From positions 17,457,418 to 17,521,417 of the forward strand of contig JAJEKV010000010.1 in NCBI GenBank assembly GCA_021234155.1: DNA of 64,000 bases. Reading direction: 5' to 3'. The stretch's first letter is position 1. Each line of letters begins with the position of its first letter. Source of the stretch: Isoetes taiwanensis (Eukaryota > Streptophyta > Lycopodiopsida > Isoetales > Isoetaceae). The notes under the pieces were generated by a model, which did not search any database, was not told the DNA's origin, and saw only the letters and a program-made list of their open reading frames with translations. Position numbers and translations under genes: made by a program. Shown here piece after piece: positions 27,831 to 39,560 of the stretch.

Positions 27831-28325
27831 GCATGAACAATCCTTGGATTATCTAACCCTATTGCTGACTTGTTTCTCAGATGCCTGCACAAATTAAAGG
27901 CTTGTAATTGTTCACCGGCTTGTAAATTCAATGCTTGAAAAGGAGTAATTTGGCATATCAACACCGTTTTTTTCCATAGGTATGAAATGTATCAAGCTGT
28001 TTGCTTTGGATCTGCATTATTTTACACCTTAATCAACCTAAAACTCATCTACATTATTATTCATGTTATTCATTTTACCTTCAACAGCCTTTCTTTTAAT
28101 GCATTATCTTTTGCAGCTTTTAGAATATTATTTGTGCTACAAGATACTGTACTCTAGTCTATCCCATCTTGATAATAAATACTCTAGTATATCCCATCCT
28201 TGATATGAAAACCTGTCATTCTTTTTTAGCTTCTAAATTATTATATATGTTCATAATCTGGGATAAGAAAAATGAAAGATGATCATTCTTGCTTATTGTG
28301 TTTGTTTTTTTTATAACAGTGCTTC
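27831..28325. other. No gene seen; probable 5' region of hAT-1
   Basis: AT-rich DNA between the GH17 fragment and the hAT-1 transposase. The left end of hAT-1 should lie here, but no inverted partner was found downstream of 40428. Confidence 0.35.
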
Positions 28326-29989
28326 GTGGACATGACAAAGCAAGGAATTTTGTCGTTCTTTGATAGAGCGAATAAAGATATGCCTTCTAGTAACAGCAGC
28401 CACAACACTCAAGTACATAATGCCGAAGATGCTAGTACTCACGCGAATGATGTTCAACCTTCGAGTACTCGCCTAAGTGATGTTGAGGTCTCAATAGAGG
28501 CTGAATTTACTGTACAAGCAAGTACGTTTACCATTCCTTATGATCCGCCTCCATGTACTGATGCAGAGAAAGTAGAAAATAAGAAAAGGAAAAGGAAATC
28601 CAGTTATTGGACACAAGGTAGAGAGTTTCAGCCGGAATGGGCAGGCAGATTTCCATTCATAGAGCCCATGAAGGAAAGTGATGAACTTGGAATGCCAAAA
28701 TATGCAACAAAAATGCGGTGTACTGCATGTTCATGGAAAAATAAGAGCGAGTGCTTGCTTCAAGTAAAGTTGGACACCGTGGAAAAACATGCAGGTAAGG
28801 TCTATGAGAAGAAGATCATTGATGGGAAAGAAGTGAAGAGTACGCGATGGAAAACAAAAGAAGAGTGCAGGCACTTGCAAGCCGTTGAGAAGTACAGAAT
28901 ACATTTGCAGAAGCAAGATTTGCCAATTGTAGCACCAATAAAAACATTGCTGCAGAAAATGACAGATAAGAATTTGAAATCCAAAGTTGTTCAATTGCAA
29001 TCACTATTTCATGTCTTGAAACGAGGTAAGCCTTTGCACGATTATCCGGCGCACGAGCATCTCCTAGCATTGCTGCCCATTCCAGACTTTCCAACCACTC
29101 ATTGGTCCATCCAAAGTGGCGAGGAATTTGCAAAATGCATCGATCAAGTATTACTAGCTGATTTTAAGGGAAGTTATGCAAAGTTGTGATTATTTTGCCA
29201 TATCATTGGATGAAGCTTCAGCCAAAGATATGTCTTCTTGGTTATGTATGACTGTGTACGTGGTGAAGGCTTATGTTAGACATCCATATTATGCTGGAAT
29301 TAAATGCTTAGAAAAGAATCCATATTATGCTGGAATTAAATGCTTAGAAAAGAATGCTACTTCTGAAAATATTTATGACGTTGTTCAAGAAGCTTTGATG
29401 ACACATTTGGGGCTGTCGACAAATGAAATTGCGAGAAAACTTGTTTGTATAGGCTTGGATGGTTGCTCGGTAATGCAAGGCTGTCGGAATGGTTTAACAG
29501 TGAGAGTTCAAATAAATTTAGCACCATATGCTTTGGGCATCCATTGCATGGCACACCGAATGAATCTTGCTTATAAAATTATTGATAACTTTGAGTATGT
29601 CCGGAAGATCGAAGACTTGGTGAGCGATTCCTACAATTTCTTTTGTCGTAGCTCAAAAAGGTATGGACTGGTCTCTAGCTTCTATTTATGTGCTGAAATA
29701 TTTCTTATTTCATGTTGAAACATGTATAGGATTCGTAAATTCCCACTTCACCAGACGTGCCATACCACAAAGAGAAATTCATAGCATGGCACAATCTGGT
29801 TAATATTGAAGGCGAGAAGCCAGTGTCTTAGAATATGATTCAAAGGGGAAACTGTGCATGAAGGTGCATTCTCATCTAGTTCAGGTAAGCAGGGATAGGT
29901 TCTGTACGTATGAAATTATTTTTTCAGACATATAAAGTCCAAAAATACGTATTTTTAAGAAAAATCCGTATTTATCGTATTTAATACTC

Positions 29990-30290
29990 GCCGGCCGGAA
30001 AAAAAAAAATTCGCGTAAGCAAAACCTTCTGTTTCGCTTACGCGAACTTTTTTTCGCGTAAGCGAAAGTTTATTTTTCGCTTACGCGAATCTCTTCCCCG
30101 ACTTCGCGTAAGCGAAGTCTTAATTTTCGCTTACGCGAAACTTCTTTCGCATAAGCGAAACAGATATATTCGCTACGCGAAATTTTTTTTCGTTCGCGTA
30201 AGCTGGTTTATAAGTTTCGCTTACGCGAAGCGTGTTTCGCGTAAGCGAAACAGTAGTTTTCGCTTACGCGAACTTTTCTTTATATATAAG
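29990..30290. repeat. hAT-2 left subterminal array of alternating 14-bp motifs
   Basis: About twelve copies of TTCGCGTAAGCGAA occur in alternating orientation with its reverse complement TTCGCTTACGCGAA, spaced by about 5-15 T/A-rich bases. Such subterminal arrays are where hAT transposases bind in characterised elements. The binding role here is inferred. Confidence 0.85.
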
Positions 30291-30299
30291 GAGGCGCAT

Positions 30300-31280
30300 T
30301 TTCTTTGTTTTTGCGCAGAAGAAGGTAAACCACCTGCGCCCTCCTCCACAACCTGTGCCCCTTTTCCCTTTTTTTTCATTTTTTCTTAGTTTTTAGGCAA
30401 ACCTAGTTAGTTTTTTGTTGTTTTTTTTCTTGTAGGTCTAGGGTTCCTCCATAGTGAGGCCCTCGCCTGTTGCCCCCCTCCATTGAGGGGCGTGACGATG
30501 GTGAGCGTCTCGTTCTATGGTCGAATCCAGACTGATTTTTGTGAAAAAAATAATGAAAAAAAAACAATAGAACAGAAACAATAAAAAAAGGAAAAACAAA
30601 TAATGAAATAAAAATAAAAATAAAAAAATAAGAAAGAGAAATTTGGTTGCCTACCCTTTCATCGACAACAGTAGCAGTTAGGGTAGGGAGTGCATTAAGA
30701 GAGACTAGGTTTTAGTTCGGAGTGATCCTCGGCTGAGGCAGTGACCCTCGCCTGGCGTGCCACATTGAATTGTGCCATGCCGAGGGTGGGTGTCATTGCT
30801 GATGTCGAGGATTGCTAGGGTCAACCTCCCATTTAGGTGTATAGCCCTCTCCTGCCGCTTGTTGGCTTCGGTCACGCGGTGCTAAAAGGTGGGTGTTGTA
30901 CTCTTATGGAAGGTTAGAAGAATATTTAATGAGATATACCCTATTTTCTAACGGTGTTGTTGACGAAAGTCCAACACTAATATAGGAAGTTGCGTATGTT
31001 TCATTAAATATTCGTGATTTTGCTAGGTGGTCTTATGCAATATGTTCAGTTGAGTGCCGCCAACCTCTATGAGGGAATTTCCTAATGGAGTCAGTAGCTG
31101 GGTCAGATCATAAGTTAAACTTGTTGAAGAGAATGAGAGAAATGCATTTCATATAATCGTAACTGTCAAACTCAGTAGATTAACCATAGAGTGCCTATAA
31201 CCGTCAACTTGAAACTCAGTAGGATGCCTATAACCGTCAAGCTTGAAACTTAGTAGTTTACTAGAAAATTAATGAACCAT
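30300..31280 (+). other. hAT-2 leader region, no coding assignment
   Basis: Between the subterminal array and the kinase-like gene lies about 1 kb without a recognisable gene. It includes TATATATAAGG at about 30282, a possible TATA box for the rightward genes, and low-complexity A-rich DNA at 30545-30640. Confidence 0.35.
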
Positions 31281-31402
31281 TTCACGGCTTATTGACACTC
31301 ACTAAAGTGGGGTTTTTCTTTTTCCCCAGACTTTTAGGTATTGTTGCTGCTTTGCTACAGTTGGCATATCGCTATCTATACACAGTTTCTTCTAAAGCTG
31401 CT

Positions 31403-33687
31403 ATGAATCCACAAGAGTTAGACGGGCTTAGACTAGAAGCAGCAGAGCCGCACATGAGCCCTAAAGAAGGACCTAGGGTAGAAGCAGAGCCTCACATGAA
31501 CCCAGAGGCCGAGTCCTCTACTAAGATGCAAAGGAAAAGATCAAGACCCCAACAGCCATGGTCCTCCTTAAGACCCGCTTTAAAGAATTGGCTTTGTGAG
31601 CGAATATGTGCTGCCACCCCATCTGAGTTAGAGTTGATTACTACAACAGACGAAGGATGGCTAGATTTCCACTTAAGTCTCATGAGAGATGCTGAGAGAG
31701 CTTTTGGGCCTCGAATGATAGACCTAGAACCTGAAAAGATTGATACTGAAAGGTATGCTTGGATAGATGGCAATGTATCCCGTACAACTGGAAATATGAT
31801 TCATGCGGTGGCAAATCTAACTAGTCCGCGCTTGAGAGAGTCTTTGAAAGATAAGGCTGTGGAATGGAACATAGCTTGGACGAATCGAAAGCTTAGAAAG
31901 GAAACCCATCAACCCCCCCACCTAGTTAAGAAAGTGTTGGCACAGACTATTAGAGCCAAGCGTCCTGGTGAAACTGATAAAGAGTGGGAAGCAAGAAAAA
32001 GGGCAGATGTCAAGACTATATGGTTTGCAATGGTGGATTCCTCTCAAATAATCAACAGGACCAGAATTGGTTCAGGAACATATGGAACGGTATTCAAATG
32101 CAATATCTTGGGTTCTAGTTTTCTTAAAGACGAACCCTATTGTGTTAAATTTCAGAATGATGATGTGCGGTTAGGTACGGCCAGGCCTGATGTGATAGTA
32201 AAGGCCATGATGAAAAACATGAGGGAATCACAAATGCAGGTTAGACATGGGTCTATCATACGCTGCATTGGCCGTACAACTGGGTTGGAAAGAACAGGGT
32301 TGATATTTCCCTACTGGAATGGGGGTTCTTGTGCATCTCTTTTTGTGCATCATGGAGATAATGAGTTTGCCAGGCATGCATTTAAGAGATTAGGGTATAA
32401 ACCCTCACCGTCGAGGTCGACGTCCATAAGCTTGAGCAACGAAGAAAGCAAGAGTTATATGTTGCTCAAAGAGTGGGTGATCTAACTATGTCGTTTTTAA
32501 GCGGCTTGCTTAAGCTTCATAAAGAGCACCATTTACACATGGACTTGCACCCGGGCAATGTCTTGCTTCATTTTGAATTTGGGAAAGAGAGAGGATGCAC
32601 GGACCCCCAGGCTGTTTATATTGGTATATGTGACTGGGGAGAAGAACGGTTAATAGGCGAGCCTGTGGAAGTGAAGCGGTGGGCATACAAAGGCATGGAT
32701 GCTGCTGCCAAAAAGGTGATTGAGAATGAAAGGCTTGCCTATCCATACATGCATGATGATTTGTATTGGGGTCCAAAAAGAGATGGAACTAAGACGGTGC
32801 AATCAAGGGTAGACTTTGATCTCTGGGGCAGCCTACTTTATCTATTACCTTGCTGATTTTGCACGCAAGCATTCTTTCTTTAAGACTATGGGTACCAATG
32901 AACAAAGCCAGAGGTTTCGAAACATATGCGATTATTTGAAGCACTGTACAGAATCCCCAATACGAGACAAGGCACGCAAGTTTGATCTGAACCAGCCAGG
33001 GATAGGTTCAATACGCTGTACGTTTTATACGGAATACGTATGAATTGTATGATACGGCACATATTTTCCGTATAAAACGTAAAAAATACGGCAAAAAAAA
33101 TTCCGGCGTCGGAAGATTTTTGCTGTGTAACGCCGAAAACAACGCGAAAGCGTCTGTGAAAATTTTTCGCGTCTGTGCTTAAACGATGAAAACCGCGTCG
33201 CGAATGAAAAAAAAAAAAAAAAAAAAAGACGCTGAAAGTATTTTCAGCGTCAGACGCGATCTGAAGAATTCAGCGTCTGACGCCGAATTTAAAAAAAAAA
33301 AAAAATCCGTAAAAAAAAAAAAATTGAATTTCACAGACACGAATTCTTACGTATCGCGTCTGAAAATACTTTCGGCGTCACGCGCGATCTGAAGGTTTCG
33401 CGTCGCCGAAAAAAAAATCTTTCAGCGTCACCATCGTTTTCAGCTGTTTGACGTCTGCGAAAAATTTTTACCGACGCTTTCCGTTGTTTTCGGCGTCGCG
33501 AAATTTTTTTTCCTACGGGCGAGGTTTAAATACGTTAAATACATATTTTATTAAAAAATACGCATTTTTTGACTTTATACGTCAGGAATTTGAATTTTGT
33601 ACGTATAGAACCTATCTCTGGAACCAGCTAACACCATGCGGAGCACTTGTAATTGCTCTCCAACACATTGCACAAGACCCCAAATAG
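31403..33687 (+). pseudogene. Protein-kinase-like cargo gene of hAT-2
   Basis: An N-terminal region of about 220 residues with a Met/Pro/Glu-rich start is followed by a kinase fold. The glycine loop IGSGTYGTVFK is at about 32070, YCVKF with the expected Lys follows, and a hinge-like LIFPYWNGGSC is at 32300. The catalytic loop HMDLHPGNVLL is at 32536-32570, with ICDWGEE in place of the usual DFG. The Asp and Asn of the catalytic loop are kept. Frame breaks occur near 32395 (HKLEQRRKQEL continues in the next frame) and near 32827 in a GGGG run. A 624-bp MITE is inserted at 32997-33620; removing it restores KFDLNQLTPCGALVIALQ and a stop. It is now broken, but the breaks look recent. The closest family is not certain. 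Confidence 0.65.
32997..33620. mobile_element. hAT-2-family MITE inside the kinase-like gene
   Basis: The left end CAGGGATAGGTTC is identical to the hAT-2 terminus. The right end GAACCTATCTCTG differs by one base. It is flanked by the 8-bp direct repeat GAACCAGC at 32989-32996 and 33621-33628. The interior is non-coding: A-runs and many GCGTC/GACGC palindromic motifs, for example CAGCGTCAGACGC near 33245 and CAGCGTCTGACGCCG near 33272. Confidence 0.9.
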
Positions 33688-33991
33688 AATCAGATTGGAT
33701 TCCTCAAGTTGGGTTAGGTGCGCACGATCTTGACGGCAATTTGGACCAAGTCACGCTTAAGCGTGCCATTTATGAGCTCTCTTGTACAAACCAAAAATTA
33801 TTGATTGAACAATTGCTTTAAATACATTCAATAAAACATCTTTGGCATTCTTATGTATTTATTTTTGTTGCACTTGTTTTTTTTTTTATAATTTATAAGT
33901 CATATTGAGTTGTTTTTTATTTCGCGCAGTTAACGTAAAGCCTATCCGCAAGAAAACGAACAAACAACCTACCTAGTTCCAACACAAAAGA

Positions 33992-35439
33992 ATGTCTCAA
34001 CAACCGAGTTCGTCTCATCGGCGACCGAGTTCTTCTCATCAGCAGACGAGAGAAGGGGCTGATGAAACTGGGCATGGAGGGTCTGTGTCGTCCGCTTTGA
34101 GAACTCCAGAACCAAATGGATTTGTATTCCCTTCTCTACCTACATTGTCAGAGGTCAGGGCACAACAGATACAGAAAGCAGAGGAACATGCTAGAATGAA
34201 TGAAGCGCATGCAAAAGAGTTGTTGAGGTTGAGGGCAATGGCAGAAGTGGCCAAGAAAGAAGGTGTCACAATTACAGAGGTGCATGGAGTTGCATGTGAC
34301 ATGGGCCCAGTTGTTGCCCGCATGGAGCCGGATTTTGAGGATATCGAGGCCAATTTAGACGCCAAACAGGTTTGACGCCGACCGCCAAGAAAAGAGCGTG
34401 TAAGTGTAAGGCATACGACTGTAAGATCCCTGAAGTCCGAGCAAAAGCTTTGGAGAGGTGGGTGCAAGTGAAAGGAACAATGATAAAAAACCATGAATTC
34501 AGCAACACTTTTGCCAAGCAAGTGTACTATGAGATTGTGAGAGGGGAGCCCGTAAATTATGCCAGTAGAAAGTGGAAACAAGGAAGCGGCGGTAGTAGCG
34601 ATAAGAGAGTGAAGCTCATGACGATTCTCGAAAGCGCTCTTGGTGATGAGCCCGTGACTATAACCTATTTGCTCCAAGATGCCATAAAACTTTTAGATGT
34701 GGCGGGGTAGCAAAGAGGTCAGCAAAGTGATGATGAGGTAGATCCGAAGGCTCGGTTAGAGAATGAAAGAAGTCGAAACCTCACTCGTCGAGGAAAAACT
34801 TGCGCTTTAAAAAAGATCGTTGCAAATGCTCATGACAAGATGGCTGCAGAATTACTAGACACGAAGAATCAACTTGCAGCTTTGGGTAGGGAAAATACGG
34901 TGTTGAGAGTAGACAATGAGCATATGCGCACAATATCAAGAGTCTTAGATTCTGATCCCCTTAGAGTCTCCAAGGAGCAGGGTATTGCATACCTCCCTCC
35001 CGAATACCTATATGACAGTCAGTGGGATGATGTAAAGAACGGGGACTTTAGATATTGTCAAGTGTGTGCGGACAATCTAACCCAAGTTGGTTGGTATGCC
35101 TTAGGGTGTGGACATCGTCTGCATTTGAGGTGTTTGTTGGATTGGATGATGGGCAGTAGGTTCTGTCCAGCAGAGGATGGATATATTATACCAGAGCGCC
35201 AGTATGCAATGCTCAACTTGCAATCACGCATGCCTCCCTTGCCACCTCTGATTGCTCGCAGGAGGGATGGAATGGCTCATGCGTTCCAATCCCAACGTGA
35301 AATGGACCTTTGGAGGGGGGTAGAAGAACCGCGTGAAGGTGAAGAGGTACCAGACATTAATCAGTACCTGCCGCCCGCTCCTGGGCCAGCAGGTGATTGT
35401 GGTGCGAACGTGGATGCAGACGATTACTTTAACCCATGA
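33992..35439 (+). pseudogene. Coiled-coil/RING-finger cargo gene of hAT-2
   Basis: The reading frame starts MSQQPSSSHRRPSSSHQQ at 33992 and moves one frame at about 34370 (DLDAKQ to TGLTPTAKK). It has one TAG at 34708 and then continues to 35439. An Ala/Glu-rich helix (residues ~55-90), a basic region with CKCKAYDCKIPEVRAKAL and a coiled coil (about 34840-34950) precede a RING finger: CQVCADNLTQVGWYALGCGH, then LRCLLDWMMGSRFCPAE. That gives C-x2-C ... C-G-H ... H-L-R-C ... C, the layout of E3 ubiquitin ligases. A Pro-rich acidic tail follows. It has no transposase motif, so it is cargo. The substrate is unknown. Confidence 0.6.
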
Positions 35440-36328
35440 GCTATCTACATTATTTTTTTGATAATTTTCCCTAAGATCTCAGATGCACATGAATGAACCA
35501 ACGTTCGTTGACGAGGATTTCTTTGTTTTAATAACATTTTGGGGGTTGGGTTGCCGCATTGAGTCGTTTGTGTAATAGTTAAGTAAAGTAAGTATGTGAC
35601 TGAGCCAAAACATCTGTGAGTGAGCACCCTATTTGACATTTGGACCTCATGTCAGGCCTTCTTTTCTTTGAACGTCATAGTTGATAAAACCATAGTTGAT
35701 AATCTTTCATCCTGGCTTAGTCTCTTTTGTTTGTCCTATTTGATGTGTCTAATTTGCCCCCTAGGATGAGGTTGCTCACTCATTTTAGGTGGCGAATTAG
35801 ATACATCAAGCAGAAAACTCGAAAAGGGAGTAAGCCTGGAGCGCGACCCTCTTGAATGGTTGTCAACTCACCAGGCTTGATGTTCTCCGCGGCAAACAAT
35901 ATAGACTTCTCGAAATTCTTGTTACCTCCTTTAGAAAGAGCGAGCTTTGCTCTCACTCTCTTTTGGGTGTCTCTGTGTCAATGTATCTTAGATACTTTGC
36001 TAGGTTGTATTACACAAAGACGCCCAAATGGGGGTCGGAGCAGAAATCGTTCGTTCTAGAGGAGGTTACAAGGATTTTGAGTACTCTATTTTTATTGTGG
36101 CCGCGGATGATATCAGCCTAGTGGTTGCTTGCGATTCCGTGGGGTCATTAGATGTTAGTGATTGAGGGTACTCATCACATCCTCTTTCTAGACATCACCG
36201 TCTTCATCAGTTTCATCATCTGGGCTTCCGTCTTCTTCTGCCTGTTGGCCTAGGTTCAACCTCCTCTGGCCCTTTCCCTTACTGCAACGTCCTCGAGATG
36301 TGTTTCTTCTGACACGTTGCCTGTTTGT
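35440..36328. other. No gene seen within hAT-2
   Basis: Spacer between the convergent RING gene and the hAT-2 transposase gene. Short frames here conflict and match no family. Confidence 0.4.
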
Positions 36329-38765
36329 CTAGGTCATTGGCATTGGAGAGTCCGCTGGGTCACGTACCATTAAGTCCTCAAGCTGATCTCCTGTATTACT
36401 TGGACCTGGCCTTTCTGTATTAGACTCCTCTTCTGTATCTTCGCTGTCGTTTGAGTCATCCGAGAACATGTTCTTGTCTAAATCTTCTTCGGCATCGACA
36501 AAATGGGTACGTTGAATGTCCTCATCAACATGGTTAGCGGCATTTACAGCAAGCAGCTCGTCCTCACTGTCTTCGAAGTTGTCCTCTTCCACTTCAGAAT
36601 CTGCATCCATGAAAGGAAACTGTAGCTTATCAACTACGGCTGCACCACTGTTGCGATTCAAGAGCCGCCAGTTTGAGAAGTTATATACAAGTTTGTCAGC
36701 CTTCTTATGCAAGAGGCGATTTCGTGTCACACTATGTATGTACTTATAAGCACTCCAGTTCCTCTCACTTGCACTATTGGAGGATAACAAGGAGAGGAAA
36801 GTCATTGCAAGAGCCTGTAACGTATCAGTAACCTGTCCATGGGCTTGCCACCATGCATAAGATTCCATATTTGGTTCCTTCTTGTGACTCTCCAATGCAT
36901 CGTGAAGCTCTTCATCTGCCCACCTTCCACTCAAGTTCTGGTATTCAGTTAACTCGGCAATGAAAATTTTGTAGTCCGAGCTGTTGGGGTAAAACATTTT
37001 TGCAACCTTCTTCAATGAACCCATCACTTCTTTATCTGTATGCTGGTCCATATCATGGTTGTGTGGGTCTAAGGCATGTGCGGCGCCATGAAGATCATTG
37101 TAGGACTTCTTCCATCGTTCATTGAAGTCTCTAAGCAGTGCTGCGCGCTTAGCATTGTCAAATGGTGCATTGGGGCCATCGCGTTCTAGAAAGGATTGAA
37201 TGGAGTGCCAGCACCTCCAGACCTTTCCAGTGCTTGCCTTCGAAGAATCAAGGGTTTTAATGGCATGACAAACAGGTTGCATGCACTTGACAACATTCTT
37301 TACGCCTCTCCAAAATGTCTCCCGCCCAAGCATTTCTCGAAGGGCGGCAGCTTCTGCTAGTGTTTTGAAGCATTTTTTCCCTTCTGCCTCCTCTTTCATT
37401 ATGGTTGAAGGTCGAGATAATCAAGTCGCGACACCTAAGCACTCTTTCAAGACAAATGTAATTGGAACCAAACCGAGTCTGGCCAGGATTCATGAGTGCT
37501 AGGGCCTTCTGACGCAATGACTTGTATATGGCGTAAATTGCCGGCTTCTTTGTGATGAATTTCACGAGACGACGGGCCTTTTGAATGGGATCTTTGAACC
37601 AAGTGTGCTGTGAAAACCAGTCCTTCAGCAATAAGTTTAGGCAATGGCATTGGCAGCTGGTCGTGTACAATCCTGGAAATTCAGACTCCAACAATTCACC
37701 CGCTAACTTACAATTAGATGCGTTGTCCATTACGACCTGAAATATTCTCTTGGGTCCAAAACTCTCTATCACAGCCTTTATTTTTTGAAAAATCCAATCT
37801 CCTGTGACTTGGTCAGTTTTGGTTTCTACGGTTTTCAAGAATACTTCGCTCCCTGGATACACGATCATGAAATTTATAAGATGGTCCTTGTTTACATTGC
37901 TCCAACTATCAGTCACTAGTGAGGCTGGCCTGGCTTCAGTAACACGACTTAACTTCATTTCCACCCTCTCGACCATTTTCCCGTGAGTTTCATCCACCAT
38001 TTTGTTATTGGCATGTTTGTATGAAGGCAATCTAAAAGCCGGCCCTGCTTTGGCAACTTCCTGGAAGGCTTCTTTCATTGCTTTGTGCTCCAAAATATGT
38101 GGAGACAACCCGGCATATAAAAATGCCTCTACAACCTTCAATTGCATCTTCTTCAGTTGCTCTGATGTTAAGCACTGGTCAACCCTCTGTTGCTTAGTCT
38201 GTCTTTCCACTATCTCAATTGTCTCTGCCATTCTTTTTTCGCCCGTACTTAACCCTCCTATCGACCCTAGTCCACCCTCTGGTTGGTACATTGGCGCTGC
38301 AGGAGGGGTGGTGTAATTGATCTCTTCTTCTTGGCATGGTGAAGGTCCTTGGCTATCCCTTGGTTGTGTTCTTCTGCTGCTATTCTTTTTCCGACCCAAC
38401 ACTTCAAGTGCATCTTGTCGTATGTCAGCAGATGCCGTACATGTTTGCACCCCAATTTTAGGATCCCGTAAAAGATGAGCTCATATTCTTGTCGCGGATC
38501 CATTTATTGACGTGTACCCACAAAATACACATTGCCACTCATTCTGATCAAATTCCTTCACAAATCCCCACTCAGGACCTCTCTTTCGACCACGGTATTT
38601 TAGACATATAATTCTTCCACGTCTTTGTTTCCAACCCCGTGGCCTGCCATGACCGTAGCGATGGCGCGCGACCCCTAAACGATGATGCATGACCGCCCGG
38701 CGGTCTTGGGATGTAGATGCATGGCCGCCAGCGGCGCCTGATGTAGATGCATGACCAGCTACCAT
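36329..38765 (-). pseudogene. hAT-2 transposase
   Basis: The minus strand encodes a full hAT transposase of about 800 codons in three pieces. The N-terminus carries a BED-type zinc finger (EWQCVFCGYTSINGSATRI) interrupted by a TGA at 38478-38480 and resuming AHLLRDPKIGVQTC. The DUF659/RNase H-like core follows: ASLVTDSWSNVNKDHLINFM, IFQVVMDNASNCKLAGELL and TTSCQCHCLNLLLKDW, keeping Asp of the TD and MD motifs. After a one-base shift near 37390 the C-terminal half runs to 36329, with the dimerisation motif LLSSNSASERNWSAYKYIHS and RNRLLHKKADKLVY. An acidic tail follows. Just two lesions suggest a recently active source. Confidence 0.85.
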
Positions 38766-38769
38766 CCCT

Positions 38770-39200
38770 GCTGCTATCTAAAATTACTGTCTCTGCTCTG
38801 GTATGCTAAAGGGTAAAGACTCCTTAATCGTCCGAACTAAAGGCCGACGTCGATATAATGCTGTGGAGCAAGCAAGCTCACTCACGCATATGTTACATCG
38901 GCGTCCGTTTCAACGTAAGGAGTGAAGGATAGGAACCTATAGGTCTCTAAGGAACAGGGTAGGAACCCAAGGTCGGAAAACTCTGTGAAGGAGGAATCTC
39001 ACTTCACAATTCCGGCGTCAGGCCCCGGACACAAAAACCCACACCTCAAAGGCTGACCGTTTCCCAAGGAGTATGTGGACTCGACCTGGTAGTCAACGTT
39101 CGAGGTGAATTCTAGAGCTAAACACGTTTTTCTTATATATAATATTTCACCTGCACAAAATAGACCAAACAGTGGCGCAAAAAGTTTTTTTCCCTTAGCA
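38770..39200. other. hAT-2 transposase upstream region
   Basis: Non-coding stretch between the transposase start and the right subterminal array. It should hold the transposase promoter. No specific box could be supported. Confidence 0.35.
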
Positions 39201-39209
39201 AAATGCCCT

Positions 39210-39560
39210 AAGATGCTTTGCAAAGTTTCACGTAGTTTAAAAACAATTGTTTAAACTTTTACGCGAAGTTTCTTTTCAGCGTAAAACAAAACGGTTGTTT
39301 TAAACTTTCTGCGAAGTTTAAAAATTTCGCGTAGCGAAAACAAGCTGTTTAAACTACGCTGAAAGAAACTTCAGCAGTGCCGAAAGCAGGTTGATTTAAA
39401 CTTTACGCGAAATTTTTTTGGTTCGTGTTTAAACAAGTGTTTAAACTTTTTGAAAAAAACGGTTTAAACTTTACGTGAAATTTTTCTTCGATCTTTGGAA
39501 ATTTTTTAGACGTATTTTTGACGTATTAAACGTCAAATTTGTGCCGTATCAAACGAAAAA
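39210..39560. repeat. hAT-2 right subterminal array
   Basis: Repeated GTTTAAAC/TTTAAACTTT and ACGCGAA/TTCGCG motifs occupy the 350 bp inside the right terminus. They share the CGCGAA core with the left array, but the AAGCG half is replaced by a TTTAAAC context. The outermost 60 bp are ACGTATT/AAAACGTA-rich, like the outermost part of the left end. Confidence 0.75.

Noticed and set aside
29990-30290. CRISPR-like array
   Set aside because: Repeats are 14 bp, alternate in orientation and have very short variable AT spacers at a transposon end. No cas genes; the genome is eukaryotic.
31403-35439. Kinase-like and RING genes as ordinary host genes
   Set aside because: Both lie inside secure hAT-2 TIR and TSD boundaries, with the element inserted in another transposon, so they are cargo.
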